Source of the DNA: Galerina marginata
Taxonomy: Eukaryota > Basidiomycota > Agaricomycetes > Agaricales > Galerinaceae
Assembly: GCA_023014335.1 (NCBI GenBank)
Contig: JAECYW010000029.1
Span: forward strand, 310,001 to 374,000
Direction of reading: 5' to 3'
Length of the DNA stretch: 64,000 nucleotides
Within the stretch, counting starts at the first letter, position 1. Each line of letters begins with the position of its first letter. Shown in pieces: positions 11,235-23,280 of this stretch. Under the pieces are notes generated by a model, which did not search any database, had not been told where the DNA came from, and saw only the letters and a program-made list of their open reading frames with translations. Made by a program: the position numbers and the translations under genes.

Positions 11235-11804
11235 ATGAGCACCATTACTTCCATATATAACAGTCTCCCTACTGTTGAGGAAGCCAACGAAAAATTCGAC
11301 AATCGCGCTCACGTATTCTCGCAACTCGCTACACTTCTCGCCCCATACGAGCACAAATTCGGTGTTTGCCTCGTCCATGCACACTGCAAGCTCGAAGAGG
11401 GCGAGGTTATGGTTTCCTCCGGGCGTATTTCCCAACCCGAGTGCAATGTTGACTGCTACCCAGAACGCTGGCTCGCCTCTGGAGAACCCTACGAATTCAC
11501 CAAGGAACCAACCGAATCCCCACCGCCTGAATTGTTCTCCGAGTTCCAGAATATCGTCCATGAAATCGGCGTCCTAGGCCTCTATGCTGTATCCGGCGTT
11601 CCGTCTTCAGGAATAGCTCTGGAATGGACGGAGGGGAGGACGAACTACACGGAAATTAGAGCTACCGCTGACACCGGTTCGAATAACATCGAGACGGCTT
11701 GGCTACCCGGAACTGACCATCCAGTTACCATGGAGTGCACAGGGGTGTGTTACCTGGATAACCAGGGTAATCATCAGTCCCATAAACCCACTCCAAAAGC
11801 CTGA
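11235..11804 (+). CDS. Conserved fungal protein of unknown function, 189 aa
   Basis: Single-exon frame of 189 codons starting MSTITSIYNSLPTVEEANEK. The protein is of balanced composition with conserved-looking blocks: VEEANEKFDNRAHVFSQLA, EHKFGVCLVHAHCKL, CYPERWLASGEPYEF and VLGLYAVSGVP, then LEWTEGR. I recall this arrangement (a cytosolic small protein ending with a LEWTEGR-like strand) from many Agaricomycete and Ascomycete genomes, always unannotated. It has no signal peptide or membrane segment. It stands alone, with a TATA-poor upstream region and no cluster-type neighbour closer than the P450 at 13.5 kb. Function unknown. Confidence 0.85.
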   Translation: MSTITSIYNSLPTVEEANEKFDNRAHVFSQLATLLAPYEHKFGVCLVHAHCKLEEGEVMVSSGRISQPECNVDCYPERWLASGEPYEFTKEPTESPPPELFSEFQNIVHEIGVLGLYAVSGVPSSGIALEWTEGRTNYTEIRATADTGSNNIETAWLPGTDHPVTMECTGVCYLDNQGNHQSHKPTPKA

Positions 11805-13543
11805 TGTCGAAAAATCTTGCCCTACGGTAATCATTCATTTACTTTGCAGTTGATAAAAGCGCTGAGATTCTCTATTGGAAGATGTCGTCAATATTTTCGG
11901 TGAAGATTGTACTTACTGTCCACCGCCCAGTCTTTCACCTTATCGTCCCTACACTTTTTCTCTCATCTATGCAATTCTTTGACTCCCCTTAAGTACTGAA
12001 ATATTTCGACTCCTTTGTATTTCACGATTCCTCCTTAGCGTTCCCCATTACTATAAATTACTAACAATTTGCGCTGACAAGTTTAGAATTCAATTTTATT
12101 TATGTTCCTCGATGTCAGATACTGAAGCTTTTCCGTGCTTCAATTCAGAAAAGATTCTTTTTAAAGGCACGGATCTGCCAGGCCAGCGTTTATAAAATAA
12201 ATAAATTAGACCTCACGCGCGCACCGCCAGCACCGCTAATTATAACCTCACGTGTCAGTAGCGGCACGTGGCGTGACTTTCAAAATTTTGAACCAAAAGC
12301 GGGCAGCTTCGGCAGCTTCGCCATTCCAAGGGATTTCCAAAAGCGGATGATTTTCGATCAAGGACCGATTTTGACCGAGCAGACCGATTTGAAATCCGAA
12401 GGACCGATTTAGGCACGTGACCACACGCGTCCCCAATTCACGCGTCGCGCGGGGCGCGCTCTGTGCGAAACCGCACGCAGGAAGCCCAATCCTTGCTTCG
12501 AAAAAATTCAAACTTGGCAGAAATCTATGTAATTGAGTCCTGAACAAGTACGCAAAAAATATATATTGAGATACCAATCAGCTACCAGCTATATTACTCA
12601 AATCTTACAAAATCTTCGCCCAAAGAGATCCCCATGGCAGGTGCAGTGTAGCCAATAACCAATGGGTGTCCTTCAGAAAGCTTGGGAATATGTGTTAGAA
12701 TGTTTATTTAAGTGTTTTGAAAGGAGAGGGGTGAATGTGCTCTTGGAATTCAAAAAATGGAGGTACTTTTCGAAATTTAGACCAGAAGAGGAGGACAGAA
12801 TGGAACATAGCTACACCAGTTTTCAGCCAAATCACTTGATTCTTTTGAGGTTTTGTGCGTATAAATATTCTCCAATTGAATGCGCAAAGCCGACAGGGTC
12901 GCGTTGATATTTAAGTAGTCAAAACGACAGTTTTATGCATTTTGAAGTAGAAATTTCAGAAAGGATGGAGCCTCGCTACACCAATTCTTGGTCAAATCAC
13001 TTCAACTCTTTTGTGATGTGTACACATAAATATGGTTAAAATAAATCCTCCAAGACGACAGGGTTGCGTTGATTTTTAAGTATTCAAAAAAATGGTTTTT
13101 CGCATTTTGATGTAGAAATTCGTGCCTTGGTAATTAAGCTATGGCTGGTTCTTCATCTTGGAAGTCAGAGTCACAGAACTGTAGCTAAAATGAATGTTGT
13201 TTCCTCAGATGAACCTCATAGTGCATGGAATTTATTTCAGGGAAAAGGGTTTCTAACTAATACTTAAGTACAATGTTCATTGACAGGAATGAATCAAGTT
13301 TAGTGGGCCTGAGAGATACTCTCCGAGTTTAGAAATCCCTGGACAAATTTCTCAACTTTTAGAGGGAAATCCCTGGGCTCCAAAACGCACAGATTTGCTT
13401 CCGAGAGCCCTTTGAATGACCAATTTTCCCTGCTTTCGTCCAACTTCAAGTTGAACCAGGTTCAAGCAGCATTGTAGGCGAAAAATTGAAATGCTACAAT
13501 ATGTAATGGAGAATAAGAGTGACCGAATTCTTTACTTGAGGTA
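11805..13543. other. Intergenic repeats upstream of the terpene cluster
   Basis: No supported gene. 12240-12480 has three copies of GACCGATTT and three sites containing CACGTG, with high G+C, and may be an old mobile element. 12810-13122 holds a degenerate tandem repeat, listed separately. A small open frame at 12662-12907 lies inside those repeats and is not considered a gene. Confidence 0.4.
12810..13122. repeat. Diverged two-copy tandem repeat, period about 165 bp
   Basis: Unit one (12810-12974) and unit two (12975-13122) share GCTACACCA, CAAATCACTT, a GACAGGGT.GCGTTGAT block, TTTTTAAGTA or ATTTAAGTA, and GCATTTTGA.GTAGAAATT. The copies differ by many substitutions and small gaps. This looks like an old satellite-like or element-derived duplication. 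Confidence 0.65.
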
Positions 13544-15721
13544 TTAATCCCGTACATCTAGAATCAATGCCTTAGAGTGTTTCTTACGTTGTTTGATCGT
13601 GCACTTGAATGGTTGAGGATGTCTGGAATTTCGACTTGGCATTTGTTACGAAGGTAAAGCCAAATTCTAATCACTCACCGAACACTATGTTCTGAGAACC
13701 TTTTGTCTATCGGAACTTCATTTCCATGGTCATCCTGCTGGGGCGTAATTTTGAACGCGTAGAAAATAGAGACGACGGCAATCCAGATCGTATTGTCGGC
13801 AATTTCTTGACCTGGGCACCGACTGAGATAAGAATGGGTGTGAGGACAAGACTTATAACCGGAGGTTGGAATAAACGGAAGCTCACCGTCTCCCAAACCC
13901 AAATGCACCGCATGATCTAGGATCTGGTTGAGGTGAGCGACCTTCACCGGTTAAAAATCGGTCTGGATTGAATGTTTCTGGTTCCGGGTAAATCTCTGGG
14001 TCGTGCAGCATCGCCCTAATCGCAAAGCTGAATACAAGCAAGGGGGAACCCGCAGATGTAGCCTTACCAGGCATTTGCAACTATCGTCGTTCCTTTCGGA
14101 ATGAAATATCCGTTATATTCGTCATCCTCAGTCACTCGGTGCGGGACACCTGCTGACCACCGTTAGCACAGGAGTACCATGACTGATGACACTACACTCG
14201 CCGACCGGGGTTGTTACGCCCCATCTACAAAAGATGGAAATATTCAGATAACACCCGTCTATATTCATGAAAGTGAGCTGACCGAAAGGTTTCACTGATG
14301 ATGCATTGTATGTAAGGGAGGTTTTCGCGGTCGGAAAAGTCAGGGAGACGAGCATGGCCGACGACAGTGTCCAATTCAGCTTGAGCTCTAGCTTGTATTA
14401 CCGGGTCAGTTACCAAAGCAATTACTGCGCTCATAAGTGACGCAAGTGTCTTAGTGACGGCTAAGCGCTCAGTTTCAATTAGCAATAATGATCTTTGCCA
14501 ACTAACCGTATCGGAACCAGCTAAGTACAGAGTGATTTAGCGTCGTGGAAGGGCAAGAAAATTATTGGTCTAACCTGAGTAAACATTTGCGCCGGTATCT
14601 CTAACACCAGCCTCGTCTTGGCCATTGGTGTCTCCAAGGAGGTCTGAAATATAGCACGGACGTGCCGTCCCTGCTGCCTTAATTCGAATGTTAAAACCAT
14701 CATCGGAAGGCATTCAAATATCTAACCATTTTTTTCTTGACGTGGTTGAATGGGACTTCACGCATAGCAGCCAAGGCTTCTCGTGTTCCGGGAGGGAGTC
14801 GTTTAAATCCACTTCCAGGAATCCAGTCGGGGATAAAACGCACTGAGAGGGTTCTTATCAAGAAAGATTGGCGTGTACAAGTGTCGGTACGTACACAGTG
14901 GGATTAAGTCCACTATATGAGAACCTACGGCCCCAGCAGCAGCAATTGTACGCCCTCCTTTGGAAGCGATTTGTAAAAATTCGTCGTCTATGGAGTCCAC
15001 CTGATGCCCAAAGACGATTTCCATGATAATGGCTCCAGCATATCTGGTCAAGTCTGCTATCAGTATGTCGACCAAGTCAATTGGCATAACTCACCGTTCT
15101 ATGTGAGAGCGATAGTTATCTGGGTCCTCCAAAAGATCGTTCAGTAAACGATGTGCCTCTTTCCTTTGGATCGAGTAGTATTTTGGAAGACTAGGCTTCG
15201 AAAAATATTGTTGAAGATATTTGCGATGTCGTTTAAAGGTCTCGCCATACGGCACTAGGGGCAGAGCCCAGTTCCAGCCAATTCTTAATTGAGTGGAGGG
15301 TTATTGGCTTCTTAGCTACAGAAAAGAGAGAGAAAAAGTCCGTACACATCGCCGGCCATGGGCACATGTGGTCGACATGAATAAATGGAACCCCTCTTTT
15401 CTAAAAGGTCATGGGCGATCTCCGCAGAGTTAATTACGATGACAGATTTTTGAAGCACCCTAAAGTGTATTATATTCCCTGCAAATCATCACGCTCAATG
15501 AGCCAGGGAAGCGTTTTATTAATTTTCCATCTTAACTTACCGTACAATTTTCGCCATTCAGCGTAAACCTTCCAAGGCGCACTTTTGTCCCCCGGAACAT
15601 CGAATAAGTTTCCTATAAGAAAAGTTGGCTTAGGACCAGGCGGCAGGTGCCGTTTTTTCCTCAGCTGTATGCCGACGACAAAAAAGGCAGGTAGAGCGAT
15701 GACAAGAAGGAGGAACCACAT
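13544..15721 (-). CDS. Cytochrome P450 monooxygenase (cluster P450-1)
   Basis: Spliced on the minus strand from ATG 15721 to TAA 13544-13546, about 510 residues. It starts with a membrane anchor (MWFLLLVIALPAFFVVGIQL) and the proline hinge HLPPGPKPTFLIGN. Further landmarks in order: RGSIYSCRPHVPMAGDV, WNWALPLVPYG, I-helix AGSDT, ExxR as ETFR, PDRF as FNPDRF, and the heme-cysteine motif FGFGRRRCPG. About ten introns fit. One of them, before PHRVTEDD, uses a GC donor (GCGAGT, 14196-14201). It resembles the basidiomycete P450s often labelled O-methylsterigmatocystin oxidoreductase-like, a name that says little about substrate. It would be ER-anchored and need a P450 reductase. It is divergent from P450-2, and its likely job is oxidation of the terpene made by the synthase at 23.3 kb. 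Confidence 0.9.
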
Positions 15722-16376
15722 CTAGGTCGTAAGGCCGATTGCAGATTTTAAAACGAACAGGTAGAAGAACGTGGTAGTCGAGACGAGTTGGGGTGACAGC
15801 TTTAACCTTCAATAAATCCTGCGCAATATATTCATTAACCATGAGATGGGGGTATCAAAATCCTTTGAGATCTCATGTATTAATAAATTAAACTCGCAAA
15901 GAAAGTCGCACCGGATCTGGGAGGCGAGCATACGTGAATGGAAACACCTCCCTTTGGCGTGTAACCGGCGGTGTTGCAGTCACTCAGCACTTAAAACAAA
16001 AATGATCAAAGCCGGAAACACGCACATATTCTCCTTCCGCATACAAAAACGAGCCAGATCGGCACAATCACCACAAAACCGCTCGTTGCCAGCTTGCTTG
16101 TTTGGTTATTCCGATCATTGCTTTGTCTTCTGCTCAAAGTGCCACACCCCGGTGACACATGACGCGTTGCACACACTTCGCAATTTTTGCAAAAAAGCGG
16201 TGATCTAGATCGCGGAAGCTTCGAATCTGAATGGAATACTCGAAAGTGGGTTTCTAGAATTCGTGAAAGTAAAATCCCCATTGATAAATGGCCCAGAAGG
16301 AATACACTACCCTCGGTCCATCCTTTAACAATAAAGAACCCAGTTATGCATCTTATCTGGATGAATTCTCTCTATA
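15722..16376. promoter_or_regulatory. Shared divergent promoter region of P450-1 and P450-2
   Basis: The 655 bases between the two P450 start codons must carry both promoters, since the genes diverge. Small open frames in it have no family features. I could not identify a specific transcription-factor site. A bidirectional promoter would explain co-expression of the two oxidases; that is inference from layout. Confidence 0.5.
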
Positions 16377-18711
16377 ATGATTTCGTATGACTTGCTAACC
16401 GCCATTTTTTTCCTTGGGTTGTCATGGCTGCTCTTTATTATTATTCAATCGCATTTACTTCGCCAGAGGATGCCGCCTGGTCCTCGCGGCCTACCACTCC
16501 TCGGGAATGTATTCCAGATGCCAACGAAATTGCCCTGGATACGATTTGCTGAGTTTTCAGAGCAATATGGTGCGCATTTTCAACTTGTCCTGTTTTTTAA
16601 TCTCCTCTCACGACAAAGAAGGGCCTGTTGTTTCTTGCGTTGCTGCTGGTCATCCAGTGGTTGTGTTGAACGACCACAGATCCAGTTTCGAGCTACTAGG
16701 TGAGATCGTGATTATGAAAACCAAAAAATAGGGTCTAACCAATAACTTGGCATATATATTTCAGAGAGAAGAAGCACCATTTACAGTCATCGCCCACGCT
16801 TCATTATGGCTGGTGAAATCTTGTGCAACGGAATTATGCTTTCATTTATCTCTTATGGGGACTTGTGCGTATAACATAACCTTGGATCATCAATGCCTGC
16901 TGACCGTTCCAGGTTTCGACGAATGAAACGCGCTACGCACAACACATTTAGTCCAAGTGCATCGGAACAGTTCCAACCACTCCAAGAAACTGAAGCCATC
17001 CGCCTGGCAAGTGAACTTCTAGAAGATCCAGATTCATGGGAGACGATTTTAAAAAGGTAGACCCATACTTCTGTAGCTTAAGATGTGCTTTGAATTTTAA
17101 AAATATATTTAGGTCAACATCATCCAATATCTTAACAGCTACATATGGCTGGCCACGTATCACAGAAGAGCACCGCCCTCTTGTTAAGCGTATTCACAAA
17201 CACACGGCCCGCCTCTCAAATGCCTGTATTCCAGGAACAAGCATGGTCGATATCTTCCCTTCATTGAACCGTTTGCCTATTTGGATGGCGAAATGGAAAC
17301 GTAATGCCTTGGAGTGGCACGAACGAGAGACCAAAATGTTTGAAGGATTTTATAATGATGTTGGCAAAAGTATAGTGAGATTCTTGTTTATTCGAACCGT
17401 CCAACGTCATAATATCGACTGACGCGGTGTTTTTTCTTCTTCAGGGAGAAGGACGCGCACTCAGCTCCTTCAGTAGCTCCCTAATTGAGAATCAAGCAAC
17501 CAATAAACTGTCCGTAAAAGAGGCCGCATGGTTGGCTGGCATTATGTTGTAAGTTGTCAGGTAACGTTACAGTGCCTGTAATTATCTGACTCGACCTATG
17601 GTAGCTCCGCAGGCGCAGAGACTACCACTGCATCTGTGGCAAATTTTCTCCTCGCAATGATTCATTATCCCGATGTCATGCGCAAAGCTCAAGCTGAGAT
17701 TGATAGGGTGGTAGGTCGTGACAGGCTCCTGTCTTTCAAAGATAGAATGCACCTGCCATATACTCGTGCCCTTGTCAAAGAGTTGCTGCGGTGGCGGCCA
17801 CCAGGTCCCATGGGTAAGTAAACTGATTCTGTCACCGATAATCACCCTCATTCCTGGCTTTAAGGCATCCCAAGGAGGGTAGCACAGGTAAGAATATTCG
17901 AAAAGACCTGACAATCGAGATTATTTATGTGTTTTATCTATGTGTTTGTCCGTTCACAGGATGATTGGTTCGATGGATACTTGATTCCAAAAGGTATGTT
18001 AAACTTCCTACATACAAGGAGAAATTATAAGAAATTATCTTATACCTTCATCGGACTTCACTAATACAGGCGCAACTGTCATCTCAAATATCTGGTAACT
18101 GGAAAATCTATTATCAGCATGATTCAATGAAAGACTTCTCATTTGTCCTCAAAATACAGGGCTATCAATCGGTAAGCCCCAAAACCAAGCTCATGGCCTT
18201 GAACCAATGTCTCCAACAGAGATACTGCTGTATACGATGACCCCGAGAAATTCCTTCCCGAACGCCATTTGGATGAGGCGGGAGTAACCGAAATTTCTCC
18301 GCCAGATATGCATTCTCGAGGGCACACTTCTTTCGGTTTCGGGAGGCGGTAAGTTACTTCCCTTCACGGCTTAGCCATACATAACATACTGACACCTATT
18401 TAGCACCTGTGTAGGAGTAACCTTCGCAACCCAGTCGCTTTTCATCGATTTTGCCCTTCTTCTCTGGACATTTGATGTTCAAAAAGCCCGAGATGCGATT
18501 GGAGTCGAAATCACACCTTCTTTAACCGATGTCGTCGACGCTGGTGTTACGGTGTAAGTGCATAACTGTGTGTTGCCCCTCAAAGTCTCTGATACCTTTC
18601 CCCGCCACCCTTCATTCTTCTGCTTTTTTTAGAGGTCCGGCTCCATTCCATTGTAAATTGGTTCCACGATATCCAGATGTTGGGACTGTTCTTGCCAGGG
18701 GGATAGCGTAA
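16377..18711 (+). CDS. Cytochrome P450 monooxygenase (cluster P450-2)
   Basis: Starts at ATG 16377 with a membrane anchor and the hinge RMPPGPRGLPLLGN, ends at TAA 18709-18711. More than ten short introns, all GT-AG, restore a complete P450 of roughly 500 residues. Landmarks: ERRSTIYSHRPRFIMAGEI, FRRMKRATHNTF, I-helix SAGAETTTASV, ExxR as KELLRW, PERH as FLPERH, and heme motif FGFGRRTCVG. The protein is a different subfamily from P450-1, as shown by the sequence around each motif. A second oxidase in the same cluster fits stepwise oxidation of a sesquiterpene. Expected location is the ER membrane, facing the cytosol. Confidence 0.9.
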
Positions 18712-19462
18712 AAATACTTGGACACTAGCAACCAGAGGCTCCGAGATTTCTCAAATGTACTTAATCTTAATCTCTCAAACAAGAGTGCTTTGCCGTTACT
18801 CTTCTGAACTCAGTAAATTTAAAGCATGTTGGGATACTTACTGTACATGCGGTTTTTCGAAGCCCAGGTAAGCTGGCTCAAAGGGGTAACATATTGGCCG
18901 TGCCAAGCACTGTGCTTGCCGGCAAGGAGGAGCCGCCAAAATTCCCCATCAAGTTCTCCTGTCAGCAAAACCGGGTCCGCCCACAGCATTCGTAAGCCTG
19001 TTCAAAAGACGTTCAGAAGGCTTACGGAAATTGTGGGCAGACCGGGTTTTCTAGGAATGCACACACAAAGGAGTCGACTCATCTTGAGATTTAAGTTCAT
19101 TCCATTTTGATCACTTGGTCAGCCACCGAAGGAAGGCGAGTCTCAGGTGGGCAATTGTATTTCAAGAAACTGACTTCACGCTCGTTTCCTAGGGTTTCTA
19201 AATGGAATGAAGTCGTACTATCCACCATTTGTGCATTTGTGTACGTGTGCATTCCCGTGCCATTGTGGAACAGAAAAGATCCACCCATAATTGCAACTTC
19301 GGGAAAGATCTGAACACAATTTCACAGAGCCTTTAATGCCGGCGATAATCGATAACCATTCATCCGTCCATCCATGATTATTCGCTTCCATGATTGGGCG
19401 GTCTAAAGGAATCACCTAAGTATCAAAAGTCATACCTATAACTTGGAGGATTTGTGTAGCCC
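18712..19462. other. Intergenic between P450-2 and the MFS gene, with a hairpin
   Basis: No coding region. It must hold the MFS promoter. The main structure is a strong inverted repeat at 18967-19050, listed separately. A plus-strand frame at 18826-19110 runs straight through this hairpin and shows no family features. Confidence 0.5.
18967..19050. repeat. 33-bp inverted repeat with 18-base loop
   Basis: Left arm 18967-18999 starts AAAACCGGGTCCGCCCACA and ends CGTAAGCCT. The right arm, 19018-19050, is its reverse complement at 27 of 33 positions. It may be a collapsed MITE (two terminal repeats with little between), a foldback element, or a transcript hairpin. No target duplication was evident. 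Confidence 0.75.
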
Positions 19463-21312
19463 ATGAAGCCGCGCTATCCAGAGAGAACCATGATTGATTC
19501 AACCACTGACCAACCCACTTCCGGAACTGAGGGGGTGGGTCGGAAAACTGAAACCACACTGTCGAAATCCAAAATACCTGTTCAATCCGTCGTCCTTTCT
19601 GAACTACCGAACTCTCGACGAGTAATTCTGCTTGCCATATTTTGTCTCGCACTTTTCACCGATGCTTTCATGACAAGTGGGACGATTGTTTGTCTCGACA
19701 GCGTAAGATTTTCGGTTGAAGTCCAGTGCTTTATTGACCTTTATATTAGATCAGTTCAGATTTCCACCAAACTACTAACGTAGTTACCTGGATAATGACG
19801 GCATACAGTTTAACCTTTGGATCGTTCTTACTTCTGGTAGAAATTTAGTTCATATGGTCAGAACTCGGAACTAATTGTATTCAGGCAGGTCGAGTTTCTG
19901 ACGTCTACAATCCAAAACCTGTCTTCATAGCCGGATTTCTACTCTTGGGAGTCCTTGGTTTAGGAGCGGGGTTCGTCAAAAATATAATCGCAATCATCGT
20001 ACTTCGAGCATTTCAGGGCATAGGGGCAGCAATGACAATTCCATCCGCTACTGCAATGCTCACTTCCGTATATACGACTCCTCTCGCCAAAGGTCTGGCT
20101 TTAACGGCGTAAGCAATTTAAAAACGTCTCACAGGGCTCACTGAAATTATTTCAGTTTTGCAGGAGCAGGAACACTTGGACTATGCGCTGGATTTGTTGT
20201 TGGGGGACTTATGGTGCAATTTGCTACATGGCGCTGGGTCCTTTGGATTGTCCCGATGATAACATTTCCTCTATCAACTATATCTATCCTCTTGATTCCG
20301 GGATCCGAATTAACGAGGGATAATGGGAAAAGGAAAATGGACTTCCTGGGCGTCTTTATGCTGACAGGTAACGATCAAATTTACTGCAGGCTTTTCGAAT
20401 GACAGAATGACAGGAATTGTAGGCTCTATTATTCTTTTGATATTCTCTCTGTCGCAGGCTCCAAGTATTGGATGGGAAACTACGGGGGTCCTCCTCCCTT
20501 TGACCATTTCAATACTAGGATTTTTTTTGTTCTTCTTCTGGCAAACACGTCTTGACAAAAACCAAGCCCTCATTCCTCCGAAAACGTGGCTTATTCCTAA
20601 CTTTTTTGTCCTTGTCCTTGTCTCGTTATGCACCCAAATATACCTCACCGGTCCGATATTAATCTTCAGCGTATATTGGCCGGCAGTTTATGGCTGGTCT
20701 CCTTTTAAAATCGGATTGCACAGGTACGTACGTTGAAGCAAAAAGCCCTGAACTCCGTCAATTTAATCCTAATTCTTTAGTTTACCCATGGGCGTAACGG
20801 CTGTTATCGTGTGCATTGTCCTTCCAGGCTATATTCTCAAGCTTCCACCCAAGATCGCTCTGGTTGCTGCTACTTCAATAAGCGCAATTTTTTCGATTTT
20901 GCTGGTCTTCGCAAATTCAAGAGATCGATATTGGAGTTACACCTTCCCATCAATGATACTCATTACTCTTGGGTCAACAGCAGCGTACATGATCTCAAAG
21001 TTGGTTATTTATATATTTGGACCATATTGAAGAAGCTGAACATTCAACGCTCGATATAGCGTTGGGATTATTACCTCAGTGCCACCTAACAGCGTTGGAG
21101 TGGCATCCGCGATTTTCAGTGCAGCTCAGCAAGTCGGCGGCGCAATTAATGTGGCAGTTATTACAACGATATTTGTCCAGGTTCGAAACAGGAGTCCATT
21201 CCCATCTTATGAGGCCATTTCTGCCGTCGCTTGGTATTTAGTATCGTTAGGATTTGGGCAGACAGTTGTAGTTTTGCTATTCTTCAAGTCGAGACAGGGT
21301 GTCCCGGCCTAG
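19463..21312 (+). CDS. MFS transporter, drug:H+ antiporter type (cluster exporter)
   Basis: Seven or so exons give about 520 residues, from MKPRYPERTMIDSTT to SRQGVPA, stop TAG 21310-21312. The hydrophilic head is followed by many membrane helices. Landmarks are VTWIMTAYSLTFGSFLLLAG, RVSDVYNPKPVFIAG, LRAFQGIGAAMTIPSATAML (motif C-like region), RWVLWIVPM and SVPPNSVGVASAIFSAAQQV. These are typical of fungal DHA2-like transporters. All introns read as GT-AG. One (after MLTG) is 46 bases, and another joins ISN to VGIITS. A start at the second Met (about 19490) is also possible. Placed between P450-2 and the terpene synthase, it probably exports the cluster product or gives self-protection. Location: plasma membrane. 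Confidence 0.88.
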
Positions 21313-23280
21313 GTAGCCGAGCCAGTTCTTTCCTGGCATGAACAATTCCCAATTTTTATTTTGTTTCGAAGATCACTAAGTTAAAGTAATAACTGTTGAA
21401 TATGGCTGAAATCTTTGAGTATCAAGTACGGAGTCAATACGTCCAGAAGCCTGTTTAAAATCAGGTGTCGTCAGAGGCGATTAAAATATTTTATAACCCT
21501 GTAGAATACAACTCGAGTACAAACATATATTAGAGACGAAAATGAAACAAAAGGCAGTCATACCGTCGAATTACAGTGCGAGCGGTCCTTATGTGACGGG
21601 ATTCAGGTACTCATGTTCCGGTATTGGTCCTGGTGGTACTGTAAGTACAGGCTAGGGGATCCAGCTGACTATCTCGGCGGCGGGCGAGGGCTGCTCAGAT
21701 AGACGAACAGCGGCGGAGATGGATAAGCAGGGCGTAGCTAGCAGTAAGCGTCACGCCGTAAATCAAGTGAGCGTTCTCGGCCTAGAGAACCTGAGTCCTC
21801 ACCGGGCTGAGCAACACTTTGGAAATAGGCGAGGTTGGAACAAGCTCGAACTTCATATTTTTGACTTGGAGTAGTTCCCTATCCGGCGCGTGTGCGTGAA
21901 GCAGAGAGTAGGGGCCAGTATCAAATAAATCCCACTTTCTTTTTTTACGGAGGTTGGGTAGGAAAGGCGATGATGCGGCGTAATCTGAAGAGAGCCACGG
22001 TCAGACATGGGTTAGAAGGAGAGGCTTCGAACATCACCGCGGAAAGAGTGGTGCGTAAAACGGGTACCGGCCGAGATGCAAGTGCTTCATTAAGAGTCAG
22101 GTCGACGAAGTTGTAAGGTAGGTCGTGGATTGAACGACCGGGCCCAGATAAGGGAGGGTTTGGAGGTTCGGGTCATGTTGGCGGTGCGATGACGAATGAC
22201 TTCGTCAGACGGCTGCTGGGTAATTTGAAAGCAGGCGATAGACCACCAGGCCGCTGGCTTGTGTAAGAGGAGGAGAGTGCGGTCGTTGGTAGTAATAGCG
22301 AGTGGTATTGTGAGCTGCTGCTGTGTGATGTCGCTAGGTGTGGTTGAATGGGGTGGGTGTTGGCTTGCGTACGGTTGTTGGCGGCGCTTACTGGTGGGTT
22401 TTATCGTGCGAGCTAGATGCGAGGGAATGAGTAACAAATGCTATATGGTATGAGGGTTACGCGCCGGGTTTCTTAAGCGCAGATTTTGGCATCGCTGCGG
22501 GTAATCTTCAGGAGTTCGTCGTGACCTGGTGCAAGTCCTGTATCCGCAGGCTTGACTTCTGAGAGAAAAAGAGATTGAAGCAGTCAGCGAGGTTGACTGA
22601 GATGTACCCTGGCGCCAAAGCTATGGCCACTGCAGCTAAGCAGTGCCAAGTGTAGACACTAATGTTGGTGACGATATGACGCGTAGCAGCGGCGTCGTGC
22701 AGGGGGCTGGGCGACTTGGGCCCGACTACCTGTGGCAATAATCGACCTTATCATTCAGGCAGGTGTGTAACTAAGATATTGAGTTAGCAACAAACACAAA
22801 GGTACTGAAAAAGATATGCACCTCGGAAATGCTTGAACTACGACGACGAAACCAACAATTGAAAAAGCTAACATCCGAGGTGGCACCACTTGATCCCATC
22901 ACGGCAGTTACCGGCGTCCTCAGCCCCCTCCATTCGTAAGAATCGTAACACATTGCTAGTGCGACCGGGGGAGAAGCGAGTCGCATTGGGCGAGAATGAC
23001 GATGCGCGATTTGACCCGCAAGGCGAGACATCAAATGATGAAACTGGCTAAAATGCAACTTCCTTGCTACTTCTAAAAATGAGGTTGAAAATAAGTAATG
23101 ATCAGTTGTGAAGACGCGCGATACCTGCTTCAGTCTCCAGGATGGATACCTGGGGATTCTCGTAAGAAGGGACGCCCTCCCTAATACTTTCGAAGCAATG
23201 AGAAAATAGGACCAAGGCTCTTCCCTGGAAGATATAAGCTATAGGAATTGGATGTCATATTGTGCTACCGCTTTAATTTA
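21313..23280. other. 2-kb intergenic stretch between convergent MFS and terpene synthase genes
   Basis: No gene recognised on either strand. 21640-22500 is G-rich on the plus strand, and open frames there are low in complexity. Both flanking genes point into this stretch, so it needs no promoter for them. It may contain eroded transposon DNA. Confidence 0.4.

Noticed and set aside
12662..12907. 81-codon frame in the 12.7-kb repeats
   Set aside because: It lies in a diverged tandem repeat whose second copy does not keep the frame.
15361..15420. Apparent frameshift in exon two of P450-1
   Set aside because: On re-reading the bases the frame is continuous (LLEKRGSIYSCRPH); the first impression came from miscounting a run of As.
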